Shown here in pieces: positions 1 through 10,688 of a DNA stretch of 23,261 nt (within the stretch, counting starts at the first letter, position 1; every line of letters begins with the position of its first letter). The notes under the pieces are model-generated. The model was not told the origin of the DNA and did no database searches. It saw nothing but the letters and a program-made list of their open reading frames with translations. The stretch is taken from NCBI GenBank assembly GCA_900660155.1, contig CABFPE010000310.1:418413-441673 (forward strand), read 5' to 3'. The position numbers and the translations under genes were made by a program. This DNA is from Hofstenia miamia. Taxonomy: Eukaryota; Xenacoelomorpha; Acoela; Hofsteniidae.

Positions 1-1653
1 TAAAAACATAAATATATTTTTGAAAAAATGTTATGATAGACACTATACTGACAAAGTTTCGATATTTTTGAAATGCGTCGCAAAGCTGATTTTAATTTAT
101 ATACACGTATAATGAAGTCACCAAACCACCCTTTATATGAATGTTTCATGAAAAATAAAAGGCCTGCACATACTTCAAGATCTTTGAAGCTTTACCATCT
201 ACCGCTATGTAGGACAGAAACTTTCAAAAAGTGTTTTGTGAACAGAGTTCTGTCTACATTATAATAATATAGCAATCGTTGAAACTGGTAAAATCTCTAC
301 TACTCCTCACATTATTGTAGTCACTAAAAATGATTCTTAGTTTGGCATAACGCCTTGGATGTTGTTTTCATTTTATTACTAATTAACTTTTATTTATTAT
401 TTATTTTAGTTTTGTATTTTAGTTTTTGCTAACCTGTATTTGGTTTTAGCTTATATTAAATGTCTTAAATGTCTTAAAATAGTTCTGCTTGTTAATTTGA
501 TTATGGAGATTTTTCTTATTTTTTGCATTCAGTATGCCTTTCCTATAATCTTATTTAAGAAATGTTTATTAAATAATAGGAAGAGCTATGTAAAACATTC
601 TTTGAGCACAATATTTTTAAAAAAATACTGAGCTAGAACGAGCCGAGCTTGGAAATGTCGGCTCGTTGACAAGTCTGGTTTGAAGTATTTTGAAAACCAG
701 ATTTAACAGAACTATTTGTTCCCTGTCAATTTGATACAAAAATTGTTAATGACCTTGATATCTATATCATGACATCTGCCCTTCTCTATGCATTAGCAAA
801 AGTTTAACATGCAGGAATGTTTGATATGACGACATCAGGCCTTGAATATAGACGAAAATTTGCAATTATTGACTTAATTAAAAAATGCTTTTCGAGAAAT
901 TGGAGTGTTGGCAAAAATGCATTTAGATCGAAGTCTGCATAGTTGAAATATCATTGAGCAATTATTGGCTTTCATGAATATTCACAGATGTTGTACAGTA
1001 AATTAACTAAAACTGATTTATGAAATTTGATCATCGCTTTAATTAAATCGCCGCGCACTTTCGTTAAAGTATGACCATTCCATTTATTTACACACATTTT
1101 AGATACATAAAATTTAAAGAAAATTAATGACATTCTAATTAGCTTTCTGACAGCAATTTAAGCCACGGAAATCTGACTATTTCAATTAGACCCATATGAG
1201 TTGACTCTTCTAGGTTCAAGTCGAGTTTTAATCTTAACTCATCATTCGAATCGAGTTACAGTTTTATTTAGACTTAGTTTTGTCGGAAGGCTAACCTATA
1301 TATAACTGCTAAATTTTTAACAACACTATATAAACTTTCGAAATTTGCATGTTAAACTAAATAAAAGATACCACGATTGATGGCCTGCTATTTGAGGTAA
1401 ATAGTGAAAGGCCTATGAATTTTTCAATATTATATGCAAAAATTAATTCCATTCAAGTTAATATCGATTTGGTTTCGAATACTCGAAATGTCGTGTTGAA
1501 TTTTGGAGCTTGAGTCGACTTCAAAAACTCGCAGCGCCTAAATTTACACAACTATTTGATTACCAATGGTTGTATTTTCATCCAACCTTGCACAACCATT
1601 ATTTAAGGATATCAATTGTTCTTTCAAAACATAATATCACTTTGCATTCACCA
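1..1653. other. AT-rich intergenic DNA, no gene seen
   Basis: All six frames are closed at short intervals and the few open stretches (for example 73-264 and 440-631) have low-complexity composition and no recognisable domain. Two slightly GC-richer patches stand out, 625-680 (words such as GAGCCGAGCTTGG) and about 1200-1275 (repeated TCGAGTT-like words); they resemble the decayed transposon ends seen elsewhere in the window, but I could not define boundaries. Confidence 0.6.
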
Positions 1654-1870
1654 TTCGTTCAACCGGACCGGGCTTTCAAGCGAGAAGTGAACTTTAACGC
1701 CTTTATCATACACTTCCCCAAAAGTTTCAATTTACAAATGACACAACGTCATTGCTCAATCCAACAGATTCTATACCATTTGAGATTTGAGCCTATATGT
1801 ATTCAAAGGCCGTTTTTAAAGAGATGGGTCTAGCCAATATCTGATTCAAAAAAACGAGCCGTGGGGTAAA
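1654..1870. repeat. Diverged copy of the 7513-7849 GC-rich repeat family
   Basis: The words AACCGGACCGGGCTT at about 1659-1673 and ACGAGCC followed by GGTAAAATTT at about 1854-1873 occur in the same order, at wider spacing, as in the start of the element at 7513 (TAACCGGACCGGGCTTG, then ACGAGCCAGGGTATAAAATTT). This shows common ancestry with an insertion between the two blocks. The 107-codon open frame at 1510-1833 crosses this repeat, opens with a TTG codon and has no domain, so I do not count it as a gene. Boundaries are approximate. Confidence 0.45.
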
Positions 1871-4809
1871 ATTTAATACTAAGCATTTATTCATCTTTAT
1901 TATGAAACAATTTGAAAAAGTCTATAAAAAATTTTTATTGCATGATGTTCCATAGATCTATTGATGTTCTTGTGTGAATATCTTCATTTTCAGTGAATTC
2001 AAAATGATCATATCTTTTCCAATGTCAGGATTTGGGAATTCTGAGTTTGGTTTGAAGACGAATCACATCTAGTATTTGTTTAAACTGACATGCTGACTTT
2101 ATATCTTCGGAATATATTGTTCAACTAAATTCATTAATAGCGCACAAAAGTGAGCTTGTGATTTTCTGGTGCCAATGTATTTTTATTAGTTTGTTTTATC
2201 CAAAAACGTGTAGAAACGTGTGAATAATTAATAAGCCAACTATATTGCGAATGCTTTTCATTTCATGCAAACTATAGTATGACGCATATAGATTTTTATT
2301 ATATCACTATAGAGCTTATTAATAGGGTTCATGTATGCTTAGCGAAATTTTAATACAGGAGATAAATATTTGCGTAGATGGACAGTGATTGGCGTGATTT
2401 AGACTTTTCTATACCAGCCCTGCCTGCCTAACTTTTTTCGAATCTAATCATGCTTTTTTGGCCAGTAAATATAAATTTTCTGTTTAAGATTTCCTCTGAT
2501 TCGACATTTGATCAACTTTTATACTCTTCGCAGCAGTTTTTATTTCAATGAGTAATCACGGCAAACTTCGAAATGTTAGCTCAACTAACTATTAAATTTT
2601 GAAAGATGAGCATTTTAAAATATTTAAATTGTTTTTATTAAGGCAACCTTTCCCTGGTTGTCACTGTAATTCATTTGTCTTCCACGACACATGACTAGCC
2701 TAACCTGTAATGTAAAGTCCACAGTAAAATACACTGCTAGATTTAATATTAACATAGTGCCTCTTACATGTGTGCTTGCGGCACTGGGACTTGTTTTCTG
2801 CAATTTTTCTTCCAATAGGATTAAAGTGAGAACCGTTATTTAATGATGCAATATAGTATGCAACAATAAATTTAATTAATATATATTATAGTAAGATTTT
2901 AAAACTAGGTATTTCTTGAAATCCCTATATTTTAGTGGATTTGTGAAATTGCTATTTCACTTACCTAAGGTCATTAAGAATCTAAATTCTCTAGATATTT
3001 CATGTAACCTTAACCCCAACCCCCCTTTAGTGGATTTATGCAATCCTATTGTGAAATTCACTGTTATCTTAGGGACTTCGCGAAATTCCCAATTTCACAA
3101 TCTTGCTGTAACGTATATCTACCACTACTGCCATAATACTAGGGTTCGCAATTAGTTTACTAGGAAGCTTGCATAGAACCATACACAATTTCTAATAATA
3201 AACTGGTATGTTAGTTTAGGACCACTCTGTATTATTAATGTAATGCATGCTAGTCAGTGATTCATTTGGAAGTAGAATTAGACTATTAGTTGGGTATGTC
3301 AGCTATTATCCAAATAAGATATTACCTTAATAACCAAAGTCGGACCTTTTTAATGAGGCCTTTTCCTCACCAAAGTGAGGTCAGCAATAGATGTCATACC
3401 AAATTAGCATCGGAATGAGATTTTTAGAGAATAATGTTTCAATTAACCTTGATACTTATTTTCATATTCCCAAAAAGTTCAAAATAATTTACTATATTTT
3501 CAGAAATTGCGAAGTTGTATTTAAATACAATCCAACTAATTAATTCCATTGTAAAATTATTTCCTGCAAAATTTAAAATTAGTTCATGGATTTGAATTTG
3601 TTGAGTTGAATTTCCCTCCATTTTATATTTTTATCTTTATTGTATACAATAACCATTTTCAGTAAAATAGAATTCTACGTAGAAATTTTGATACAGAATT
3701 TATTAGTGATTTTTGTTAGTCTTAAAGATGAGTATACCTTTGAAGTTTTCTTTATATTTATATAGACTTTGACTTTTAAATTTACAGTGAGCTTCCACTT
3801 TTTCTTGTTTTATTTTTGTATACCTAGACCTAGGAGTTTTTTTCAGAGTTTTTTAGTGCATGCTGATCAATTGAAGGAATTGCCAGAGTTCACTATATAC
3901 AAACGTGTAGGTTTAAATTAAGGTTCCATACAACGGTTGTTAAAATACGTGTTTCAAAAATAAGTGCAATAAGTTTATTTTTGGACTATACTAATAGTTT
4001 ACCAACTGCTGTTATACTTTCCTATTCTTTTAGTCAAGCACTAGATTGTATTCCCAAATTTTGGCTTCTGTTTTCAGCATGCTTCTTTTGAAGCTAATTA
4101 TGAAACAATAGTTATTTTAAATTTTAAAGAAACGAATGCTTAATAACTATTACTTCAAAATTTAAATTCAAGTGATTCAAATAGTGAAGTAAACCAATTG
4201 CAATTGTATTAATATATTTCAGGTCATGTTTCTTTTGAAAATTTCCCTACAGATATTGTATTACAAAAGCTAAACCGGTCCCTTGTCATTAATTTAACGA
4301 AATTGGGACAGGCAAAGTTCCTCATCACTCTACGCTTTCGGATTTTTTATTTTTTCATAAAAAGTAGATTTATGATACAATTGTACATGCATATGTTTAA
4401 TCTTATTTAGAAGTTAAGTTAGCGACATTTGAATTAAATCACAAATCCCAAATCCCAAATTACTGTTAACATGACATACATATTCCAAACAAAACTAAAC
4501 CAACTATCAAAGTGTAGTTTGCTAAATGCAAAATTGTTCAGTAATTATTGAAGAATAAGTGATTATGCTTGTAAAATGGAATATGCACTTATTTATGCTT
4601 TAATTTTAACCAAGAATTGTAGTACGCTTAGTTTTTTTAACTCTCCTGGTTCCATAGGAACTGGGACTAACATAGTAACTAAAGAAACTGAGACCACGGA
4701 ATTATGAGTTTTATTAAAAATCTTTGCCAATTTTATCCAAATTGAAGCTACGCTAAAGAGCCATGGGAATTGTGATGGGATAAAACGACTAAATGGGACG
4801 GGAACTAGG
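1871..4809. other. AT-rich intergenic DNA, no gene seen
   Basis: No open frame here has domain-like composition. Small inverted repeats are present: GTGAAAT-TGCT-ATTTCAC at 2943-2960, a related GCGAAATT/AATTTCAC pair at about 3079-3098, and CCTCAC-CAAA-GTGAGG at 3365-3380. The open frames at 2624-2815, 2916-3155, 3439-3621 and 4593-4832 look like chance; the last lies next to the repeat that starts near 4810. Confidence 0.55.
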
Positions 4810-4985
4810 TAGTGGTGCACGCAAGGGGGCATGGTGGAATGTCCCCCGGGAGGTTTTTAAAATTAATTTTGTTTTGTTAAATTAAAAAATTGTCTGTAAA
4901 AAATTTTAAAAAATAATTCTGTGAATTGCATTTTGGGCCTATTTTTCAATATTTTCATAGAGCTTGATCACGACTAACATGTTCT
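4810..4985. repeat. GC-rich-ended repeat, same family as 16463-16692
   Basis: The left end reads AGTGGTGCACGCAAGGGGG and is followed by CATG-TGGAA-GTCCC-CG and an AT-rich body. The element at 16463 has the same order of words: AGTGGCGTACGCAACGGG, CATGATGGAA, GTCCCTCG, then TTT-AAAATT-ATTTTT. Both bodies end near a TTTTTCAATAT block (about 4945 here, about 16587 there). Two diverged copies at unlinked positions indicate an interspersed repeat. The right boundary is a guess. Confidence 0.5.
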
Positions 4986-5472
4986 CTTCCCCATTTCAGG
5001 AAATCCTGGTTTATGCAGAACTCTACTCTTAATCTAACATTTTTGTTCTTTAGTTTCAATAGATTGTAAAGCTCAAGAGTTCTGATTACTGTACTTCTGT
5101 TTTGAACGAAGTTGAATATTACATATAATTATAATTTTAATTTATAAGTGATATAATGAATTTTTAGATGTTGCTATTTATGTTCAGTTGCAATTTTCAC
5201 CTGCTGGGTAAACAAATTTCTCAAATTGTTCGCACTGCCTACTTATCAATAAGAAACCTCAGGGTGTCCATGATCTCCAACCGCCATACCACCAAAGATT
5301 TAACAACAAGAACTTGATTAGTTTTAATCAGTTTTACATATATGTTTTGAATCGATTGCATGTTTTGTACATTTTAATATTTTTGTAAAATTTTTAACCA
5401 TAAATATTCAATTTCTCAACGTGTTAGTGTCTTTTTAGTCATTTCAGAATATCGAGAGGGAGAAGAATCGAC
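4986..5472. other. AT-rich intergenic DNA, no gene seen
   Basis: No coding frame, RNA gene or clear repeat was recognised in this stretch. Confidence 0.5.
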
Positions 5473-5494
5473 TATATATATATATATATATATA
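5473..5494. repeat. (TA)n microsatellite
   Basis: An uninterrupted run of about eleven TA units follows GAATCGAC. Similar TA runs occur at 17681-17700, 19326-19340 and 21337-21351. Confidence 0.9.
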
Positions 5495-5566
5495 CACAAG
5501 GCAAAACTCTGCTTCCTGTACGTATATCTCAATAGATATACTAACTTCCCCAAGAGCATATGTTAG

Positions 5567-5719
5567 GGTTTTGCGATTTATGTTTTATATATACCTGTGA
5601 TAGTGGTACTCATAATCGCCCTACCAGTGGGTGAAAACCGCACAGCCCTTGTCGAGAGGTCTCCTTTAGGGGAGAGGTACCGCTCCTTTGGTATGCCCTT
5701 GTATGTAGAATATTCCTGA
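5567..5719 (+). other. GC-rich island with a 50-codon open frame, unidentified
   Basis: About 100 bases (5600-5700) are much richer in G and C than either flank. One plus frame is open from just after a TAG at 5564 to a TGA at 5717-5719. It would encode a hydrophobic stretch of roughly 18 residues (IYVLYIPVIVVLIIALPV) followed by a polar, arginine-rich tail (GENRTALVERSPLGERYRSF). There is no ATG at its start, so as a protein it would need an upstream exon. It could equally be a fragment of a mobile element or a structured RNA. I do not recognise a family and assign no function. Confidence 0.3.
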
Positions 5720-6007
5720 TTTTAGTAAAATTCATCGTCACCTTCTCGTTCGATTTCCCTTTGAAACAAAGATTCATTGAAATATTGATGTTAGAAGTTA
5801 ATTGGAGAAATTCCTTGAATTCTTTGGAAAGTATTTTTCCAGGTAATGTTCCTTACAGTCATAAAGAAATAGAATTGTTCGGGTGACAGAGACCATTACA
5901 AAATAATGATGGTAATTCTTTAGTTAATGGCTTCGCAAGTTAAACTGTCTTCATTTTGTTGGGTAATCCAGTGTTCAGTATTTGAAATCTTAAAAAATTT
6001 ACCCACT
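5720..6007. other. Intergenic DNA, nothing recognised
   Basis: This AT-rich stretch leads into the first gap-associated duplicate. No gene or repeat boundary was recognised. Confidence 0.5.
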
Positions 6008-6104
6008 TTTCTCAGTTTGTGCATACTGCTATATAATGAAATAGTAAAGTAGATGTATATATAACATGCGCAATTTAAATATTCCTGAAAATGAAATATC
6101 TCTG
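6008..6104. repeat. Direct duplicate 1, left copy (97 bp)
   Basis: This copy matches 6107-6203 at all but about three positions, with no length change. It ends exactly at the two-base N gap 6105-6106. That placement suggests an assembly overlap between two haplotypes more than a biological tandem repeat. Confidence 0.9.
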
Positions 6105-6106
6105 NN

Positions 6107-6203
6107 TTTCTCAGTTAGTGCATACTGCTATTTAATGAAATAGTAAAGTAGATGTATATATAACATGCGCAATTTAAATAATCCTGAAAATGAAATATCT
6201 CTG
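6107..6203. repeat. Direct duplicate 1, right copy (97 bp)
   Basis: This copy starts at the first base after the N gap and matches 6008-6104 with about three substitutions. Unique sequence resumes at GAATTTATTG after position 6203. Confidence 0.9.
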
Positions 6204-6652
6204 GAATTTATTGATCCAGCTTATAGAAATTTGTGAATAGTGTAACCTGCTGTTTGCTATTGCTAAAAATTAAAAAATAATGTTTATATTTGCGTGTCGA
6301 AAACGTGTGTGTTGAAACTTTGAAATATGCAGGAGGTTGTAATGCTTAACGAATTAAGACAATGTTAACAAGTTGCAACCAATAAAGAGTTATATAAATT
6401 TTTATATTACAATCTTAAAATGTTTAAAAATTGTTCTATCATAGGTTTTCATTTTTACTGAATATTGTTCATTTAACTAACTAAAAGGGATTTATCGCTT
6501 TCCTAAAATTGCCAACATCAATGTCTTTAATTTCCCGCAAAATCCTATCAAATATAAAACACTTTTAATAGATTTCATAAAATTGGGAGTCCCGCAAGAA
6601 AAATCTGTATATAATTCTATTTTTAAGTTAACGTATGTAATCAGCATGGTTC
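6204..6652. other. AT-rich intergenic DNA, no gene seen
   Basis: No coding frame or RNA gene was recognised between the first and second gap-associated duplicates. Confidence 0.5.
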
Positions 6653-7013
6653 GTTCATCTCTATCCTACAGTAGGTGCGAGTATAGGTTAAGATTTTGAG
6701 GGGCTAACATGAAATTGATATAGTGACAGTAAACTGTTACATTTAATGGGCTCGTTCATTTGTTTGAGAAGGCATTATCAAATATTTATTTTGAAAGGGA
6801 GGAGAGGGCGGCTTAGCTCACCCTGTTAAGTTCGATTGGGATCCCAGCTTGACTTGTTAAAATTATATTTGAGTTTATTTGGTGAGTCATTAAGTTTCGT
6901 CAAAATGTAACATATTCAAACTTAGAGGCCCCTCGTTAATTATTTGGGAGTACAGCTTTGGACTTGCTACGGCATAGTCCTACATAATATATACCATTTT
7001 AATTATTTTTGCG
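6653..7013. repeat. Direct duplicate 2, left copy (361 bp)
   Basis: This copy aligns over its whole length with 7015-7396, with about ten substitutions. The right copy is longer by a block of about 15 bases near 7230 and one of about 6 bases near 7353. It ends exactly at the single N at 7014. Inside it, TTAGCTCA (6813) and GTTCGATTGG (6830) resemble tRNA internal promoter boxes but are too close together for a working tRNA gene. Confidence 0.9.
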
Positions 7014-7014
7014 N

Positions 7015-7396
7015 GTTCATCTCTATCCTACAGTAGGTGCGAGTATAGGTTAAGATTTTGAGGGGCTAACATGAAATTGATATAGTGACAGTAAACTGTT
7101 ACATTTAATGGGCTCGTTCATTTGTTTGAGAAGGCTTTATCAAATATTTACTTTGAAAGGGAGGAGAGGGCGGCTTAGCTCACCCTGTTAAGTTCGATTG
7201 GGATCCCAGCCCGACTTGTTAAAATTATGTTAAGGTGTGGGGTGTTTGAGTTTATTTGGTGAGTCATTAAGTTTCGTCAAAATGTAACATATTCAAACTT
7301 AGAGCCCCCTCGTTAATTATTTGGGAGTACAGCTTTGGACTTGCCACCTCATAGTCATAGTCCTACATAATATATACCATGTTAATTATTTTTGCG
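7015..7396. repeat. Direct duplicate 2, right copy (382 bp)
   Basis: It begins immediately after the N at 7014 with GTTCATCTCTATCC and runs to TTTTTGCG before unique sequence resumes. It differs from the left copy mainly by the two small insertions near 7230 and 7353. Confidence 0.9.
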
Positions 7397-7512
7397 AAAA
7401 TACGCAGCGGATATTTATCAAATTTTAATAAAATTCTATCACACCTTGTTATACTGTTGTTGTTAAATAGTCAATGCAATTAAGATTTCAGCCATCCTCC
7501 ACCAAGGACTTC

Positions 7513-7849
7513 CAGAGGTGTAACCGGACCGGGCTTGGGTGGAAAAACTAAGAATGAAACGAGCCAGGGTATAAAATTTCGGCACAAAGGTCTATAATTG
7601 TTCAAAATTTTATTAATAAATATATATTCCCTACATTACAATATAATAACTAATAGTCAATTAACTTATTATACATCAAAGAGTAAAACTACAAGAACTG
7701 CAATTCTCAAAAAATTGCCAGAATAGTAGCAAGCGCCAATCAATTTCATTTATTTACAAAAATCTTATGATTTTGGATAGGCCGGGCATGAGGCTGAATT
7801 TTACCGATTGCAACGGGCCGGGCTTGAAATCACGGCCCGGTTACAACTG
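7513..7849. mobile_element. MITE-like element with hAT-style inverted ends
   Basis: The left end reads CAGAGGTGTAACCGGACCGG and the reverse complement of the right end reads CAGTTGTAACCGGGCCG. These are imperfect terminal inverted repeats beginning with CAG, the usual first bases of many hAT elements. The element is about 337 bp, GC-rich at both ends and AT-rich within, with no coding frame, as expected of a non-autonomous hAT derivative. I see no clear 8-bp target duplication, so the exact ends are uncertain. A related block lies at 1654-1870. Confidence 0.65.
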
Positions 7850-8741
7850 CTTCCTGCACATTTTATCTTATCAAGGAGCTCGCAAAAACAGTGAATTTAG
7901 ACATTAATGATAATCAACCCAGAGACATCTGGATTTTTGGCTAATTTGATGAAACAATGGTTTCGAGAAATTAGGCTCCATAGTTTCTTAGGAATGTTTT
8001 AATTGACCTATCAAATTCAAATTGCTAGTCAGCTCCAACAGCGAGTAATTGAGCTAATCAGCCTTTGCCAAAATCTATAATGTCCTAGGTACTTATTACA
8101 CATGAAGAAATCACGTTTATTCTAGCAATCGATTCGATAACAGCATTTACACGATTGTTAGCATTTTACAAGTAGCTATTACTAAATAAATCGCTCGAAC
8201 AAACATCTCAAATTGTTTGAATTTAGGCGCGAATTTCAATGATTTATATGTGGGCTTGTTTTAGTTGAGGTTAACATTTCGATTGTGTTAAAATGAGAAT
8301 GGAACATCTGATAAGTTAATAATTGTGTATTAATTGGATATCAGTATACAAATGTAACAGCCGGAAAGCAAGCAGAATTAACATTTGTTCTACATATTTA
8401 CCAACAATAGGACACATGTACGTTTTTAGGTACTAAACTTAGCTGTTGAGCATGATTTTTAGTGATTTAAACATGTGCATTCATTCGTTTTATTCATAGC
8501 TAGAATTCCAACATGCTGCTTGTAGCAAAATGCTAAATTTAAAATTTGATTGACTACTTCGTTAATTTTCTATAAATTTGAAATAATCTAAAAATAACTT
8601 TCCGGCTAAGTTCACAAATCCTTCACTGTAGTTCACAAATATGTTGAGTTATACCACACGCACGTTGAGAGTGAAAGAAATAAAGGAGAATTTGACATTT
8701 AAAAATGTTACTACTTTCCTTTTCTTAAACGTAAATCGACT
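7850..8741. other. Intergenic DNA and possible distal nanos 3' region
   Basis: No gene or repeat was recognised. On the minus strand an AATAAA lies at 8493-8488, which could end a longer nanos transcript. Another AATAAA at 8121-8116 is probably too distant to matter. Confidence 0.45.
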
Positions 8742-8747
8742 TTTAAT
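8742..8747 (-). terminator. Candidate polyadenylation signal for nanos
   Basis: The minus strand reads ATTAAA here, about 345 bases past the nanos stop codon. It is the second most common animal poly(A) hexamer. I found no AATAAA on the minus strand between the stop and this point; the next is at 8493-8488. In a sequence this AT-rich the hexamer could be chance. Confidence 0.3.
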
Positions 8748-9090
8748 GATAGCAAGCGTAAAAATAGTGTTAGATGTAATTTTAAAACAAAAACAACAAA
8801 TAACTAAATAAACGTATATTTTCTATAAAACAATGTAAATTATAAAATTGGAAACGCAGTGGCACATTAATAAAATTGAACAACGGCATTTATAATACAA
8901 CAGGAAATAGAACGAAATAATATACAAAGAATTCGAAATTGAAAATTAAAATAAAGCTCTGAAATACGCAATTGACAACTTACTAATAAACGCGTTTGAA
9001 TATCAAAGAACCATTAAAATTAAGTTTTGTCCTGCAAAATGCTCGTTGAATGGGGCAAACAACGGCAAGGCATTGAGAATGTAAATTAAA

Positions 9091-9762
9091 TTAAAGAGAG
9101 TATACAGTTTGATGACTGAGCAAGGTGGACGGAAGAATTCTTTTTGTAGAACGCACTGATTTCTGGCTTTTTGGGAGTTCCCCTGAGCCACGAGGGCAGT
9201 ACTTGATGGTATGAGCACGATCTCCACTTACTCCACAGATAGGGCACGTGTAAGCGCGTAGTATTGGACATAAAGTACGACCGTCGTCGTCTTTTAAAAT
9301 ATGTGACGCATAGACTGCTTCGACTTCGCCATTATTTTTACAGAACACACACAGACGTTTTGCGTTTAGCTTCCGAGCTAACTGTACACTTGGGGGTACT
9401 CTTGTGTTCACAGATGGATATTGATGTAATGACACAGGAACACCTTCGCTACTGGAACTGCTGTCGTTGCTAGAACCCCAGCTCTCAACTCGAGATAATG
9501 GAGAATGTTCCAAAGGTGGGCTTGGATTAGGACTAAATAGACGATCCAATTCATTGCACAAATCGCTTCCAGGTAAGCGCACTCTTTCAAATGGATCATT
9601 GTCTGATTTCTCTTCGAGTTTCATGTTGTTCATCAACGTTGACAATCCAAAATAGCTAGGTTGTTCCGCTTGACACATCTGAAGAAACGGCATCATTTGC
9701 AAGTGCACAGAATTCGGATTTAAAGATTTAAGATTAATTTGTCCAATATTATCGTGGTACAT
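9091..9762 (-). CDS. nanos: Nanos-family zinc-finger translational repressor
   Basis: The 223-residue product carries the Nanos double CCHC zinc finger at residues 138-189: Cys138, Cys141, His154, Cys165, then Cys173, Cys176, His184, Cys189. The spacing C-x2-C-x12-H-x10-C and C-x2-C-x7-H-x4-C is canonical, and signatures such as [21 protein letters not shown] and [11 protein letters not shown] are retained, so all eight zinc ligands are intact. Family members bind RNA with Pumilio and recruit deadenylation factors to silence mRNAs in germ cells. The N-terminal 130 residues are low in conserved features, with a serine run at 97-106; I could not see a clear NOT1-interacting motif. A 34-residue basic tail follows the fingers. 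The chosen ATG is the first in frame after an upstream in-frame TAG; an open stretch of four more codons back to a GTG at 9774 is not a plausible start. G at -3 gives an acceptable initiation context. The coding region has no intron, as in many vertebrate nanos genes. No neighbour shares its strand or function. Confidence 0.95.
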   Translation of the reverse strand: MYHDNIGQINLKSLNPNSVHLQMMPFLQMCQAEQPSYFGLSTLMNNMKLEEKSDNDPFERVRLPGSDLCNELDRLFSPNPSPPLEHSPLSRVESWGSSNDSSSSSEGVPVSLHQYPSVNTRVPPSVQLARKLNAKRLCVFCKNNGEVEAVYASHILKDDDGRTLCPILRAYTCPICGVSGDRAHTIKYCPRGSGELPKSQKSVRSTKRILPSTLLSHQTVYSL

Positions 9763-10020
9763 AGCAATATGCACGATGCGAGAAAAATGTAAACGTGCCT
9801 ATTATCCCGCGCTAGATTTTAGTAATTGATTAGATTTGTAATTTTGTGTAGTAATATTGGCGCTAAGGGGCCGCACTATCCTTAACCAATCATTTTTACT
9901 CACATTTTTGTGCTGTGTATTTGCCGTTGAGTGTCGCCACATAGTACAATATTTAATGATAGTTGATAACATGTTTTCCTATTTGACAAGTTGTATAAAT
10001 AAAGTAAAATACAACTTCAA
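9763..10020 (-). promoter_or_regulatory. Upstream region of nanos (5' UTR/promoter side)
   Basis: This is the segment immediately upstream of the nanos ATG. On the minus strand it contains TTTATTTATA near 10000-9990, a weak TATA-like stretch, and a donor-like ATGTGAGTAAAA near 9910-9895 with possible acceptor AGs closer to the ATG, so a 5' UTR intron is possible. No motif is strong enough to place the transcription start. Confidence 0.3.
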
Positions 10021-10327
10021 GATAAAACAGAAGTGATAAATTATCACCTGTAACTTGTTTCCAAATATTTTCAAATAGTGATACAAAATACAATTGTAGC
10101 AATTCTAACTATTCAAACGAGTGCTAATAATATTTTTGATTTTATTTTTATCTACTTGTTTAATACTATGTGAACAAACTTTAATCTTTGTTAAGCTAAT
10201 TTCGTTTTTAACCATCGCTGAATAATGTTTGATGAGAAAACATTATAGATAGAAATTCTCAATAGCGTTGCTTTCTACGTTATATAGAAAGCAATAATCT
10301 AGGTCTATATTGCCTTTTAGATAGAAT
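10021..10327. other. AT-rich intergenic DNA, no gene seen
   Basis: Nothing coding was recognised. An imperfect inverted repeat GCTTTCTACGTTATATAGAAAGC lies at about 10270-10292 (arms GCTTTCTA and TAGAAAGC). Confidence 0.5.
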
Positions 10328-10687
10328 TAGTTTAAATTTTTATTGCTATACGATTTAAAAATTTTTTAGTTTAATTTTGTCATAGAAAATCACAATGCAG
10401 TACTTCTGCACTCGTTGCTGGAATGTGTAATCGAATAAAATGTTCTTAAAAATACGAAGTATACCCTGCGAGAAATGATGATTACAGCAGTGTTTCATTA
10501 ATTTTAAACTGTTTAGACAATTTTTAAAATTTTTCATGGTTTCTAAAGAAAAGCTTTGGTACCTTTGCGTTATCTCTTCCCCCACTCACATAATTGCAAA
10601 CGTATGTTAGTTTATAAATACATGTAATTATGTTCCTAACCCCAACCTGTCCACTAACGCAAACCATAAGTCTAAACAACCCTAACT
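10328..10687. repeat. Direct duplicate 3, left copy (360 bp)
   Basis: This copy matches 10689-11051 with about six substitutions and three small indels, and ends exactly at the single N at 10688. Both copies contain the same 76-codon minus-strand open frame (10355-10585 and 10716-10946). Its conservation simply reflects the DNA duplication, so it is not evidence of a gene. Confidence 0.9.
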
Positions 10688-10688
10688 N

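Noticed and set aside
1510..1833. 107-codon plus-strand frame
   Set aside because: It opens with TTG, not ATG, runs across a diverged repeat and has no recognisable domain.
2624..2815. 63-codon minus-strand frame with a CR-rich region
   Set aside because: No ordered motif or exon signals were found, and neighbouring frames are equally open.
6806..6850. Functional tRNA gene
   Set aside because: The box-like words are too close together and I could not fold a cloverleaf with an anticodon arm.
7751..7758. Pumilio-like TGTAAATA on the minus strand downstream of nanos
   Set aside because: It lies about 1.3 kb beyond the stop, inside a transposable element, and an 8-base AT-rich word is expected by chance here.
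9003..9655. Several overlapping frames on both strands around nanos
   Set aside because: They are shadows of the nanos coding region in other frames and carry none of the zinc-finger residues in order, or only a part.
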